Source: Parus major
Lineage: Eukaryota; Chordata; Aves; Passeriformes; Paridae
DNA length: 64,000 nt
Assembly (NCBI RefSeq): GCF_001522545.3
Contig: NC_031774.1
Span: 50,745,363 to 50,809,362, forward strand
Reading direction: 5' to 3'
In this document: positions 22,224 through 33,715 of the stretch, piece by piece
Layout of the letters: every line of letters begins with the position of its first letter
Position numbering within the stretch: position 1 is the stretch's first letter
Program-made: the position numbers and the translations under genes
Notes under the pieces: model-generated
What the model was told of the DNA's origin: nothing
What the model saw: only the letters and a program-made list of their open reading frames with translations
The model's database searches: none

Positions 22224-23662
22224 GTAAGCAAAAGGAGCACCCAGGGGTTGCACACCAGCTCAGCTGTAGGAGGAAATAGGTTCTGGACTGCACCTCTTGA
22301 TCCCATTCCAAAATCAGCGTGGGTGGGGGAAGTAAAAATCATAACAGCAATTTCTTTTCAGGAAGACTGAACATGCATAATGGATCAAATAAGGGTTAGA
22401 AGCAATTTATACAAGCTGGGATGTCCCTACTCTTGTAGACAAGATCTGCAGATAATGAAAAACTTTTCATCAATGACAACATAAAACTTCCTCCTACTCA
22501 GTTTGTTACAGTCTCAGAAAAACAACAGCTCAGTCAGGTAGAACTCCCCTTGTCTAGGGGCAGAAGGATGCTCTAGGACAAGATTTATTCCAGTCCCATT
22601 TTCTGCAGTAATAATTTAGAAGAGTTACGAAAGATCTTAAAAGTTTACTCACTAAAGCTAAGTGTTTCTGTAGAATGTGATAAATTTCATAATAATTTGA
22701 GACACAAGAGGAAACTGCAGCTCTGTGTGGTAGAAGCAAGGCTCACTTAATGTTGTTCATTTGGAAATGTCCTAGAGGGAATGCTATTATATGAATTGGT
22801 TTATGGTATTAATAAGGAGAGAATTCAAAGGATGATTGTTGGCAGAGCAGAATTTAACCTGGCCCAAAACCTTGAAATTACCAAAAGTAATAGGAGCAGT
22901 ACTGAAAAATTACAAGATATGTGAGTATAACTCAGAGACAATCAAACTGCTTTAGTAAACAAAATATGAAGCCAGTTGGAAGGAACTCGCTCTCCTGAGG
23001 GTTGTTTCCATGTGGAGGAGCTCATTTTACATCAGGTTGTCAGCATAAAATGGCCCAATGTCATAAGTGCCTGAATTTACAAGGCTGGGCCAGAAAATGC
23101 AATGGTGACTGTCAAGCAGCATTTGAAACTCGGGGTACAAACCCCACCAAAGCAAAGGATGAGGGGTAAGATGAGCAGGGGGGAAAGGTTTAGTGCTGAT
23201 GGGAAGGTACACACTCCATCTCCTAGGTGGAGAGCTCTCTGCTTCCCCTGTGGTTCCATAAATTCTGGTAGTCTGAGGTCCAAGGCTGTTAGGCATTGAG
23301 CACTCTAAAGAGCTAAAAGATAATCTCTCTTATTTTATGAGAACAAAGCCATGTTTCTTGAGATGCAGAACTGATCCAGCTACATGTAGGCTAGCAGCAG
23401 AAAACAGGTCTATGTGCAAGGTCTGTGCTGAGGCAGCAGTAGATCAGTCAGCACTGACCATTATCTATTGGGGATGCTCCGTGTGCCTGCTGGAAGAGGC
23501 TGTGACAGGCTGCCTCAGCTCCATTCCAGAGCAAGCCTTCTATGCAGGGAAGCGAACTGAATGAGGTGGGAAACAAACTGAATGATGAAAGAAAAGAAAT
23601 TTAAGAGAAAACACGCATTTAAATCAAAAACTACAGGAAAAAAAGCAAAGAACAAGTCAAAA
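22224..23662. other. Unique non-coding DNA
   Basis: Frames of 61-89 codons at 22554-22739 and 23027-23564 occur on both strands and overlap each other, arguing against coding. No transposon or RNA recognised. Confidence 0.5.
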
Positions 23663-23726
23663 TCAAGAGGTTAAAAGAACAAGAGGTTAAATGATCAAGA
23701 GGTTAAATGAACAAAAGGATAAATGA
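23663..23726. repeat. 4 x 16-bp minisatellite
   Basis: Four head-to-tail 16-base units (23663-23678, 23679-23694, 23695-23710, 23711-23726) on the theme TCAAGAGGTTAAATGA. Units 2 and 4 begin with ACAA and units 1 and 3 with TCAA, so the array may have grown by doubling a 32-base dimer. Unit 4 has two additional changes. Confidence 0.93.
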
Positions 23727-24931
23727 AGTGTCATTTTTATTCAAGAAATTAAATCTCTTTTTGGTAAAAAATGGTGGAAGACAAGGAGACAGGAAGGGGC
23801 AAAGGACATGAAAGCCTTCAGTGTCTAATTCACCATCAAACATTCCAAGCTCGGCAACATCCACAAAAATGCTGCATAGCCATCAGAATTTTTACAGATG
23901 TGTGTCTTGAACAAATACACAGGGGAACATAAGCATTGATCACTAAATGTTCTGCTAATGTTAATGTTAAAGAAATGGACAATTTGATAAGGAACGTAAC
24001 ATGTGGTTTTATAGACTGTTTAGTTATTTACATACTCTGGTTTTTGTATTTCCCCTGCTATACTTCCTTTACTTCTTTAAATTCATGGACTTCCTGAGCT
24101 GAGGTTGTGATTGGCATGTTTAATTAGTGTGTGCCCTGTGAATTTGTTTATTTCTTTGTTAATTTTGTTTGCTTGTTTTTGAACTTACATGGAATTGTTG
24201 TCTCCTCAGCATAATCTACCAGTGACCTGTGTAATGTAAATATTTAAGTTTGTGAAAGGTACTTCTAAAAACTATTTTTATTGCTTTGAAACTTCCATGT
24301 CTTGTCTCTATATACACTTGTATATAGAGGGAAAAGATCAACAGTTTTCCTATTTATTGCTTCTCTGTTCATATTTTTATAAATCTTTCCTTTCCAAGGT
24401 GAAAAGTCCTTTCTTTTTTGTTGTTTTATATGGAACAATTGTTTCAAACTTCTGGCTATCCTTGTTCTTCTCTATGCCTTTCCTAGATCTACTTTACCTT
24501 CTTTAGTTCCAGTTCTACTGTATGGAATGACCAGATCTGTCCAACATATGCATCATTCAAAGCAGCATGTTGATATCTTGTCTGCTCTCAGCAATTCTAC
24601 AAAACAGTTCCTCTGTCATGGAAGATAATGCAAATATTTCAAATTACTTTCCTACTATGCCTTCATCTTGCTTAAAAATTCCTGTTGCATCTTGATCATT
24701 TGTGAACAAAATAAATTCTCTGGCAGTTGTCTCCATAACTTCCCAAAATTCTAGAATTATTTTCCCATATTTAGCATTTTTTCTCTTCCTTTGGCAGCTC
24801 TTATGCCCTTTTCTATTTCCCCTAACTATATATGATTTCCACCTATTTGGGAGGATGTACTTTTAAGAGCTACTTTCGTCTTTAATTTGGCTGTTTCATG
24901 AAGCTGAATCCTTTTTATTTTGTGGCTGGGT
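23727..24931. other. Unique AT-rich non-coding DNA
   Basis: T-rich on the plus strand from about 24000 to 24900. Frames of 84 and 60 codons (24252-24506 plus, 24265-24447 minus) are low-complexity and overlap. Nothing recognised. Confidence 0.5.
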
Positions 24932-24969
24932 TTTCATTGAATGGTTCTGTTTTCATTGAATGGTTCTGT
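24932..24969. repeat. Perfect 2 x 19-bp tandem duplication
   Basis: TTTCATTGAATGGTTCTGT occurs twice in succession without mismatch (24932-24950 and 24951-24969). A small recent slippage duplication. Confidence 0.94.
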
Positions 24970-27900
24970 TTAATTAGCACTGTTCATTAGCTGCAATCCT
25001 CTGATGTGGTGGTTTTAAACTTTCTCCATGTGAGCTATAAAAAAATTGTCCTTCTAGCTGCTCCTTTTTAACTTCCTGTTAACTAGTTTTCTCATGGTAA
25101 TATGTAGCTCTATTTAAGAAAGAAATGCTATTGTACCTCAGTTCCCTTTCCATCAATTCAGTTCAACATACTTATACAAAACTATCACAGCAAAATTACG
25201 GTGTTCCTTAAGTAAAATGTGTTTGGTGGGGGATTATGTTGCTTTTTTGTTTGTTTGTTTGCGGTTTTTGTCAGGTTTGAATTGCGTTTTTTATAATGTG
25301 GATAAAAATGATTTAGCTATAAAAAGGATTTCAAGACCTTTTCAGAAGCAAAATCCTTTCTGGAGAAAGACAAAGCCTTTCTATAGTGAAAATGGAGCTT
25401 TCTCTGCATGGTAAAGGTGCAGTTGTTGCTCTGTGCTCTCATTGTTTACATTGGGCTGACCTTAAAGAACACAAAGCTGCCTTAAAAAAGGATAAAGATG
25501 TATAAAAGGTTGAAAGGCAGATGATGACTGCAGAGAACCACTGCTGCCCTTAGGCAGCAGCCAGTGAGCAGGAAAAGGCATGGCACCAATGGCTCTGACA
25601 TGCTAGTCAGGAACTCTGGTGAAATGTCCAGTGTAAGATATCTTAGTCAAATGCAACACTTCTGAATTGGAATAGAGGAGTTGGCTATGTTTACAGAAAA
25701 GAAAAAAAAAAACAAAACAAACAATTATTTTCTATGTGATTGCTGTAAAGAGGACAAAACTGGCTATCTCACACCCCTGCAATCTTTTTGGGATGACCTT
25801 AGTCCTCCACCATTACTTTTAAATTACATTTCATTGGTACAAAAGTAAAATTATGTGGCACACACCCTGTCCTGGTTCGAGATTTGTCACATAATATTAT
25901 GTACTTAAATTTTGCTGAAGTGTCCCTATTTTACAGACCAAAATAAACTCTCAGGCTGCTATGAGTACATGTTGTCCCTCACTCATATTTTCTTCTTGAG
26001 TTCTGATTTTGCCATTTTGGAAAACACTGGCAGCAAAGACCATAATAAGTGGAAATAATGTTTGAGTGAAAACTGCAGGAACACAACTTTTCTACGTTAT
26101 ATCATATACTCATTGTTCATTGCTTCTCCACATAAAATGTTTCCTGACAACCTATAACCTCAGAGCCAAGACTAACTTGTTTTATGGCAGCAACTGATGC
26201 ATATAATTTAAATTAAAATCAGAACACTTGCAGGGGTTGTCTGTTTGGAAAGAGAAATAGACCAAGAGGTATTTGAAGATCTCTTCAAATTCCTACAATG
26301 CACATCTGTGATGAAGTAAACACAGCAAGGAACTTTTGCTAGTGACATAAATAGGATCAGATATGAAAGATCTGGATTGTAATGTTCTTGGTACTTGAAA
26401 ACATAAGCTAGGGGAAGACTTATGCCGTAGCTCATAAGATTTGAATTTAAAACATAGAATTGAAGTAAACTATAAAATTCACAATTTAAAAAGAATACCA
26501 CATATACATTATTCTATAATTGCACTGAAAATTTTGCTATATCTATAATCATCCAAAAACTTTCTAGGATAAATGTCAGGTATTAATTTCATATAGCCAA
26601 AAAATTATATGTACATAAAAATGAGCTAAAATACATATCCTAGCTAAGTGGGATGAAAATAACTTAAAGGTGCTAACTCTCAGAGCTTGTACTTCTAAGA
26701 GCAGAATCAGCAAAACTTGCAAGATTACCAGAGTAAACATTATGGTCAGTGTGAACAGCAAGCAAACTTCTTGACAAATTTCAAATTTTTTTTCACTTTT
26801 TCTCTTGTGCACTGGTTATGATAGCGGGTCAGAGAAAAAGATAATCACTCTTTGCTCTGTGCCACAGAATGGTTTATATGTTCTCATTACCTTGTCTTCT
26901 CTCCAGGCTCCTCACCTGTGTATAAGAAAAACAAGATGTCAACAACTTGGTCAGCAGGGATTAAAGTTAATTTAGATGCCCAAGTGCGAACAAAAATCCT
27001 TCTCTGCTACTAAAAAACCTCATATTTACCTGATTTTTAGACCTGATTTTGTAAACTTTGCAGTTCACTGTTGATCTCAGTCAGGTTTTGGTAGAGAAAC
27101 CAGAGGAAAAAGATCCTCCTAAAGTTTCAGTCCAAGTGGTAAAATCAGAGCATGCCTAATATGCTGACTAGCTCCTTTTCTTCAGAAAATGTAGTTTGGG
27201 CTGCCACTTTTTTGTAAGAGTAAGAGAAACATCCCTTAATATTCCTCTTTAAAATCTTTATTCAGGAGATGGGAAGTCTAGGAGGAAGAGGGAATTGAAA
27301 AGAAAATGAAGAATGATCAAATGCAAAATTACAAGATGGTTTAATGAGGACCCATGCAGAAATCCTGTAGAACAAGAGCTAAGTCTTTAAGACTGTTTTT
27401 TCATAACATCTGCCAGAGAAAAGAGTGAATGTGATCCAAATGATTTGTTGTTGCATGTACTTCCTCAACTCTCACAAAGTCACTCTGCTTGGACAGCAAC
27501 TGGTGGAATGGAACCTAAAATTCTACCTCTGAGAACAATTAAATGGGCAGTTTTCACATTAAGAAATATGTAGTTCACAAGACTAACCAGCAGAGAGCAA
27601 CACTATTTAAATTTGAGCTGAGCGTGATATCTTGACAAACTAATTATTACATTACTGTGCATAAAACTGTATAATGCAGCACGTTAAATGTAATGCTCTG
27701 TTACATTAGTCACAGCCACTCACTGCCAATGCATTCCAATGTAATGTCTAACCCAGAAAAACATGTATGCAAATCATCTGCATACTTGCTTTTAATTTGC
27801 ATGATCTTGAGGGGTTCTTCTGAGGTTATGATGTATGGCAAACTTGCAAAATTAAACACAGATGTACTTTTATTTCACACACAAAATTTAACTGCAAAGC

Positions 27901-30759
27901 TTTAACAAGGAATTTGCACAATGAAATTATTCCCTCTAGCCACCATAAGGGGTCAGATGCTTCAGAATGAACTCAGTTTGTGCAGGGTATATTGGGAAAA
28001 TAAAAACCATCTGTTTTATCTGCAATCTTTTCTCTATCTGTTGGTGGAAAAAGTTTACCATCTCCTTTATACTGAAGTCCTTGAAACTTCCTAATCTGGA
28101 ATTATTCCAATCACTCCCTTGGTGCAGCCACTGGACAACAGCTACAAAAACTCCCTGCATAGCTCAGGCTGGGGCTTTGGTAAGGTGATCTGCTGAGCCC
28201 AGTCACCCTGAGAGATGCCCCTCGGTCTAGGCAATGATTTTTTTGCCTTTACCTCTGTTTCTTTCAGCTTCCTAAAGATGTAGGGACCAGCTTAAAATCC
28301 AGCTGTACCAAGAATGGCAGAGTAACAGGCTTTCCCAGATGGTGGGAAAGCCTCATGTCTATCCCGGTCCTCAGATTTATACTGGAAGATGATGTGTCTG
28401 CCAGAGAACATCGTTTCTTAATGCTGCCAGTGAGCTGAGCATCTCTACCACTCTCAGCCTGGGAAATGTCTTGGAACAGTTCTCAAATTGATAGTAAGAG
28501 ATACTGTAAGGTGGCAGAGGAATCCTTGGAAAATATGAAATAGGTTCTGAAGGGAGAAGTGCTGAACTGTCTCAGTCATATAGTATCTCTAATGTTCTTT
28601 TTCCCATCTGCATTATTTTTCCACTGAGGCTGAAACAAAAGGTTACCAAAAGACACAGACTATCCCTTTCAATTACTTTAGGATGAAATTAAAGCTTTTG
28701 TCCTTAAACATGTTCCAAAAAAAGAACAAAAGCTGGGGGAAAACGTGTTTAACTGAAAGTGTAGCATTAAACTTGTAAAGTGAAGTGGCTTACTGAGCAT
28801 CTTACAGCAACATAGTACATGCAGCATATTGAAGAGGCAGGCAAACACCTTTCCATGAAAATCTTTCTGTTTTACCAAATTAAATGATTTGGTCTGTTTT
28901 CATGCAGGTTCACCCACAAAGCATTCTTGTAGACTGTCTTGCAAAAAAGGGATATTCAGAGTAAATCTTGATTAAATATTGCTAAATATTTCCAGAAGGT
29001 GAATATGAAATTACCACAGGGACTTCACAGCAGCAGTCTTAACCAAGAAATTGCACTCAGCTACTTAGGAAAAAGGAACTGTACCACACATCTAGGTAAA
29101 ATTCTGGACATGTTACAAATTATGAGAGTTCAAAAAAAAATAATGGAGAGAAATGGAGAGGTCGATCAGAAGTCATTTTGGTTTTTTTAGTCAGATTAAC
29201 TTCCCAAAGTTTCTGGAAGAGTGTGGAGATCTTTACAACACAAAACCATGAGAATATCACTGAATAAATAACCTGCTTCAAAAGATCCTCCAAGCTTGCT
29301 GGTACTCCCGAAATCACGGTAGAGATGATGTAATATACAGATTTAAAACAAGAATATGGGACTTTCAATAACAGCAATGGAAGGAAGTAAAGAGGTGATT
29401 TTTCATTGGTTGGTTCTGCTCTTTTTTTGGTTGTTTCCTGGTCTGCTTGTCCTGGCATGGTTGAACAGTGAAAGCCAGCTGAACTCAGTTCCTTTCCACT
29501 CTGATCTGAAATGTAGCAGACAGTACAAAGGGTGAGTGATGCCTCACACATTTGTATTTATCAATTTTTTTCAAATGCAGCAATTAATTAAGTATCACAT
29601 AATGCCAGGAGCCATCCTACCTTGTGTAAGCACAGTATAGACTATTAAAGGAGCTTTTTCTTAAGCATTTAATGTGACATATCTTAAGTCATTCACTTCA
29701 CTTGGGCAGAAGTCAGTATATTGTCAATGCTCTTCCCCCTTTACTAAATACCACTGGAATTTATGTCACTGATGCCTCTGGGGCTGGATGCTTATGGGAA
29801 AGATGACAAAGCTCCAACTGGAAACTCAAGTCAAAAGGAATACTCCTCAAGAAGAACACATTCAAGGGAACCCTCAGAATGGAGGTCTTATTGCAAGACA
29901 AGTTATGAATCCCATCTGAATTGGAAGGACTAAGGTAAAGAGCTAAAGAATATGAGTTCATGTGTAGAGGAACTGCATAAGAGGCAAAAGACCCCTTTGT
30001 CTTCTGGAAAGGTTGCTCAATACCATCATAAACTTTCTGGCCCTGAAGAGCATTTTTTCTATCTCTTGTAATATCTCCTCTTATGCTTTATCTTCTAATT
30101 TTTCTCAAGAGCATTATTTAAAGTAAAGAAGCAGAGACAAGGCAGGCCAGAAATTCATTTTTTGCCACATGGTGTGGTGTGCTTAGCACTCCCTCCTACT
30201 TGTGCCTGAGCACAGCCCTGTCCCGCTTGATAGCTGTGATGTGTCAGCTTAGAAGGTACAAATTGCTACAAGATCCAGTAGATTCAGCCTAAAGTGTATT
30301 TATTCCAACACCTTTGGGGCTGTGGAAACATTAGGCTTGCATAAGCACAAAGAGGACAAAGGCAAAGCCTCTCCAGCAGCCTTCCTGCTGTGCAGAAACA
30401 GACGGCAAGATACAGGAATTGTGAGTTCTATTCCTCACACATTAACCTGATACTGACTGGTCCTTTTCACGATTTTTAACACCATCTTTTTAACATCTTC
30501 TCCTTCTCCAGAACCATATTGGAGGAAAATATTCTGGTCCCAACAGATGCATATAAGGAGATCATACAGCATCTCTCTCCAGACAACCTTGGAAAACCTC
30601 CACTGCAACCTTCTCGCAGCCAAGATCAGCTGTGTCTGGAGTGCTGGCCTGGTGGCTGAGGGTGACAGTGTCTCATGGTGTCCTTTTTGCATGCTTTACG
30701 ATCCAGACTGCTCGATTTTCTTTGTAATTATCTTTTTTTGCCACTCATGCCTCTCTCAG
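24970..30759. other. Unique non-coding DNA, 5.8 kb
   Basis: No interspersed repeat is recognised in this long stretch. A short TTTG run lies at about 25246-25261 and an A11-type run near 25706-25716. The open frames (97 codons minus at 26208-26501, 143 codons minus at 29120-29551, several of 60-75) have no identifiable motif and at least one overlaps a frame on the other strand. The region is AT-rich. Confidence 0.5.
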
Positions 30760-30960
30760 TTGCTAGCTGGGAGGAACTGGGGGTCAGCTGGGATAAACAA
30801 GGATCTCCAGTTGCAGAAGGAAGGACTGCCGAAGTACTTTTCTTTCAAGGGGAAGACATGGACATATCTTCAGCAAACACCTCAGACATCACTGCTCACT
30901 ACCTTTCAATCCTGACCAGTCTGCAGAAGTTCTGGACTTTTTCTTCCACCATCTGTTTCT
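30760..30960 (+). other. Possible exon relic, unproven
   Basis: A long pyrimidine-rich lead (from about 30714, ending CCTCTCTCAG at 30759) makes a convincing acceptor. From there one frame stays open for about 67 codons, to TAG at 30961, and reads as a mixed, soluble-looking peptide (SWEELGVSWDKQG, then GEDMDISSANTSD). No good donor lies within it, so it could only be a terminal exon, a decayed exon or chance. A second plus-strand frame (30547-30915) and a minus frame (30435-30692) overlap the area. I recognise no protein family. Confidence 0.15.
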
Positions 30961-32280
30961 AGGATTTTGATCCTCCCTTTCAAAGACACCCACACTTTAA
31001 ATGGAAGGGCCATCACATGAAAATCAGATATGTAAAGAAGACTTTAATAATAAGATAAGCATACAGCAACATTTCCCAGGCTCCAGCAAGCCAGAACCCA
31101 AAGGTTTCCTGATCCTGATGTGGTACTGCTTTATAGCAACAAAAGGATTCTTTCAAGAACTTGTCTGGAAAGATTGCAAATGGATTTTCATGACTTTGAG
31201 GAGGGTCAGCTGTATTTTAGCACCACAGCTGAGCATAAGAAGAAGACATTGTGTAGTTTAATCATATCTTCCTTATCAGCATGTTTCAAAGTTCTAAAAA
31301 ATTTCTGAGCTATAGGTGAGTGAATTCTTTGGGAAAATGTTCCCAGTTACACATTAAAGATAATTCTTTAGCTGTAAGCTTTGGTTTAGGAAAATCAATA
31401 TCTAAGTATCCATCATATGAACACACACTTAGCAAGTTGCAGAAGAGATACTAGGCACCACATAAATCCATTCAAGGGTTAGAGGGCTAGTCTTCTGGAA
31501 TTATGACTTTCAAGTTAAAAAACAAAAGCATCAATTTTAAAAGTACTTTTAACTAACTCTTTCAGAGATTGGCTTTAGAAAATACGAGTTCTGAAAGCTT
31601 TCCTTGGAAGATGGCATAATCTTCAAAATCATCCCAGTGAGTACATTGCCAACAAGTTATTTCAACACAGCTGCTAATCCATCATGTGCATTTTATGGAA
31701 AGAGTTCCTCATATATCAAATCTGTTGGACTGCAAGCTAGTCATAGTATGTTGTGTCTTCACCTGAATTTTTTGACTGGAATAAAGGATAAAAGATATCA
31801 ACCCTCTGTGTGCCAGGCTCTTGAATGACAGAGATAAAAATATAGTTTGGAAGCTTCTTATTGCTACATTATGCAGTCACTTTTGAAACAGTTAAAACTC
31901 CAAAACCCCAAAATAAGTTGGAATATCATTTGCTGAACACAAATTTCTAGATGTCTGCCCATAAGGGAAAGAGAAGCCACTTTTTGTATTTGTTGAACAG
32001 AAAATGTGGCATAGCAAAGTCTATGAATTACATAGTGTTCTCCCTGAAAAATAGAATTGCATAATATGTTGTTTTACTACTGCACGTAGTAAAAAATCAT
32101 TCTTAGGTCCCAAAGCCAGAAAAAACAACACATGAAAGGACAAACTGACTACAAGTTCACTGCTTTGGATATAAAAAGGTATCTGGCATGATGAAGTCTT
32201 TTTTAGGCCATGTGGTTTTCATTTGAATTGGTTCATGTAAGGTTCTTTCGAGAGGAGGAAAAAAATGTGATAAATCTCCT
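30961..32280. other. Unique non-coding DNA
   Basis: No AATAAA directly follows the exon-like segment. Frames of 62-86 codons (31001-31261, 31120-31308, 31604-31828) have no motif. No repeat recognised. Confidence 0.5.
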
Positions 32281-32500
32281 TAGGAATAGAGCTGTGCAGG
32301 CTTGGGAAACTCGCTGGGCAAGGCATTTCTTTTTGTTCGCCAAATTCTAGGGGCACAAGAGCCTAATGAGAGCTTAATTAAAATTGATGTGAAAAAAATT
32401 AAACACTTTAAAGTATTGTTTGGGGGCTTGCAGAGATCATGCCAGTGAAAGTTGATAATTTTGTGGGTTTGTAATTTAATTATATTATTTAAATTTTTTT
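32281..32500. promoter_or_regulatory. Candidate conserved non-coding island
   Basis: AT-rich homeodomain-type words cluster here: CCTAATGAG, CTTAATTAAAATTGATG (TTAATTAA at 32374-32381), CACTTTAAAG and TTTAATTATATTATTT, beside a more balanced left half at 32290-32350. The mixture resembles conserved enhancers but base composition alone could give it. Confidence 0.22.
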
Positions 32501-33334
32501 TTCCATCAACAGACCACTGCTGCTATCTCTTTTCTTTCCATCTAAGAAACAAACTAGAAGAATATTGGTAGGAATGAGCCCATCCTTCTCTTTCCCTCAG
32601 TTTCCCTGGGACCAGGAAAATGAGTATTTCAGTGCTCACGTCAGAGTTGAGACGTTCTTCTCCTTTCAAGACATTTTTCTACGTGGTCTTTTGCAGGCAA
32701 GCATGAAATCATTCTGTTTGAGCTCTGAGCATATGTGCATTCATGCTACGCATCCTTGGACAGAGCACTCTGCTGAGCACAAATTGATATTTTCTGTCTT
32801 TCAGCAGGGGCTTTAGCTTGGGCTCGGCACTGTAAATGCAGTAACATGGCTTCCAGTTCAAGGCTGTCATAAATCCAACTGGCTCAAGTCTTGGGCAGAA
32901 AAACTTCTATTCTGCCTGCAAAAGGCTATGTAGACATTCTTTGATACTCATTCACACTGAGCTTGATCTGATGCCTGCTGGAATCAGTGATAGTCTTTAT
33001 ACTTCAATAGGTTTTGCAATAATCTTCCTTCAATGCCTTGCAAGAAGCATTCATCACTCAGAACTTCTAGGGACTTCAGTGGGCCTCAGGATGCTCAATA
33101 TCTACATGTGTTAGATTTTGCCATTTCAGTTCAGACATCCCTTTCACACAAAATTGACACTCTTGTTCCAAGCGAATTTCCAGCTTGGTGACAGATTTAC
33201 TGAGCATGAGCACCACTCACCATTCATCATCTCCAACCTCTGCCTGGAGAACTTTTAACTCTGGCAAGTTTCTGGACAAGACTAGAGCTCACTTTGCTTG
33301 TAGCATTGCCTGATTAGAGTCTAGTACAAAAAAA
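32501..33334. other. Unique non-coding DNA
   Basis: An 83-codon plus-strand frame (32565-32816) lacks motifs. Nothing else recognised until the terminal-repeat-like word at 33335. Confidence 0.5.
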
Positions 33335-33349
33335 GGTTGAGAATCAGTG
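33335..33349 (-). mobile_element. Possible hAT (Charlie-type) terminal repeat
   Basis: GGTTGAGAATCAGTG is, on the other strand, CACTGATTCTCAACC, matching 13 of 15 bases of the hAT/Charlie terminal word CAGTGGTTCTCAACC, and it is preceded by a run of A as in those termini. No matching left terminus or 8-bp target duplication was found upstream, so this may be a fragment or chance. Confidence 0.25.
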
Positions 33350-33672
33350 GTGTTGCATCAACCCCATGAACAGAATAGTCACACTTCACGTGGTTTTAAA
33401 GGCAATATATAATACTTTATAAGGTTGCTTGAAAGAGAAATGGCATCAGAAATTAATGTCTCTTTTAATGGAACAGTTTTCTTTCAGCCTTTAGAAGTGA
33501 CACTCTCCATAGATATTCTAACAAAGTTTCAATGTCAGGTAATTAATTCTCTGCTTATTTTTGCATCAAAAATATTTACTCAAGCTAAAACAGAAAAGTT
33601 TAACTTGTTGGCAATGATTTTTGGGGGTTGTTGATTTTTATTTTTATTTTTTTTCATTTGGCAAAAGAAGCT
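33350..33672. other. Unique non-coding DNA
   Basis: AT-rich, with a 69-codon plus frame lacking motifs at 33425-33634. Leads into the poly(A) segment. Confidence 0.5.
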
Positions 33673-33715
33673 AATAAACAGGTTCTTTTGGGTTCTTAAA
33701 AAAAAAAAAAAAAAA
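33673..33715 (+). repeat. AATAAA followed by A18 tract
   Basis: AATAAA at 33673-33678 is followed 20 bases later by 18 consecutive A (33698-33715). This spacing is that of a cleaved and polyadenylated RNA, so the tract may mark the 3' end of a retrocopy. I see no recognisable gene sequence upstream and no flanking duplication, so a plain A-rich microsatellite is as likely. Confidence 0.5.

Noticed and set aside
21851..22342. 163-codon minus frame as a gene
   Set aside because: No domain, and a plus-strand frame is open over the same bases; within chance expectation for the window size.
23663..23726. CRISPR-like array
   Set aside because: Units are directly adjacent with no spacers and the host is a vertebrate; it is a minisatellite.
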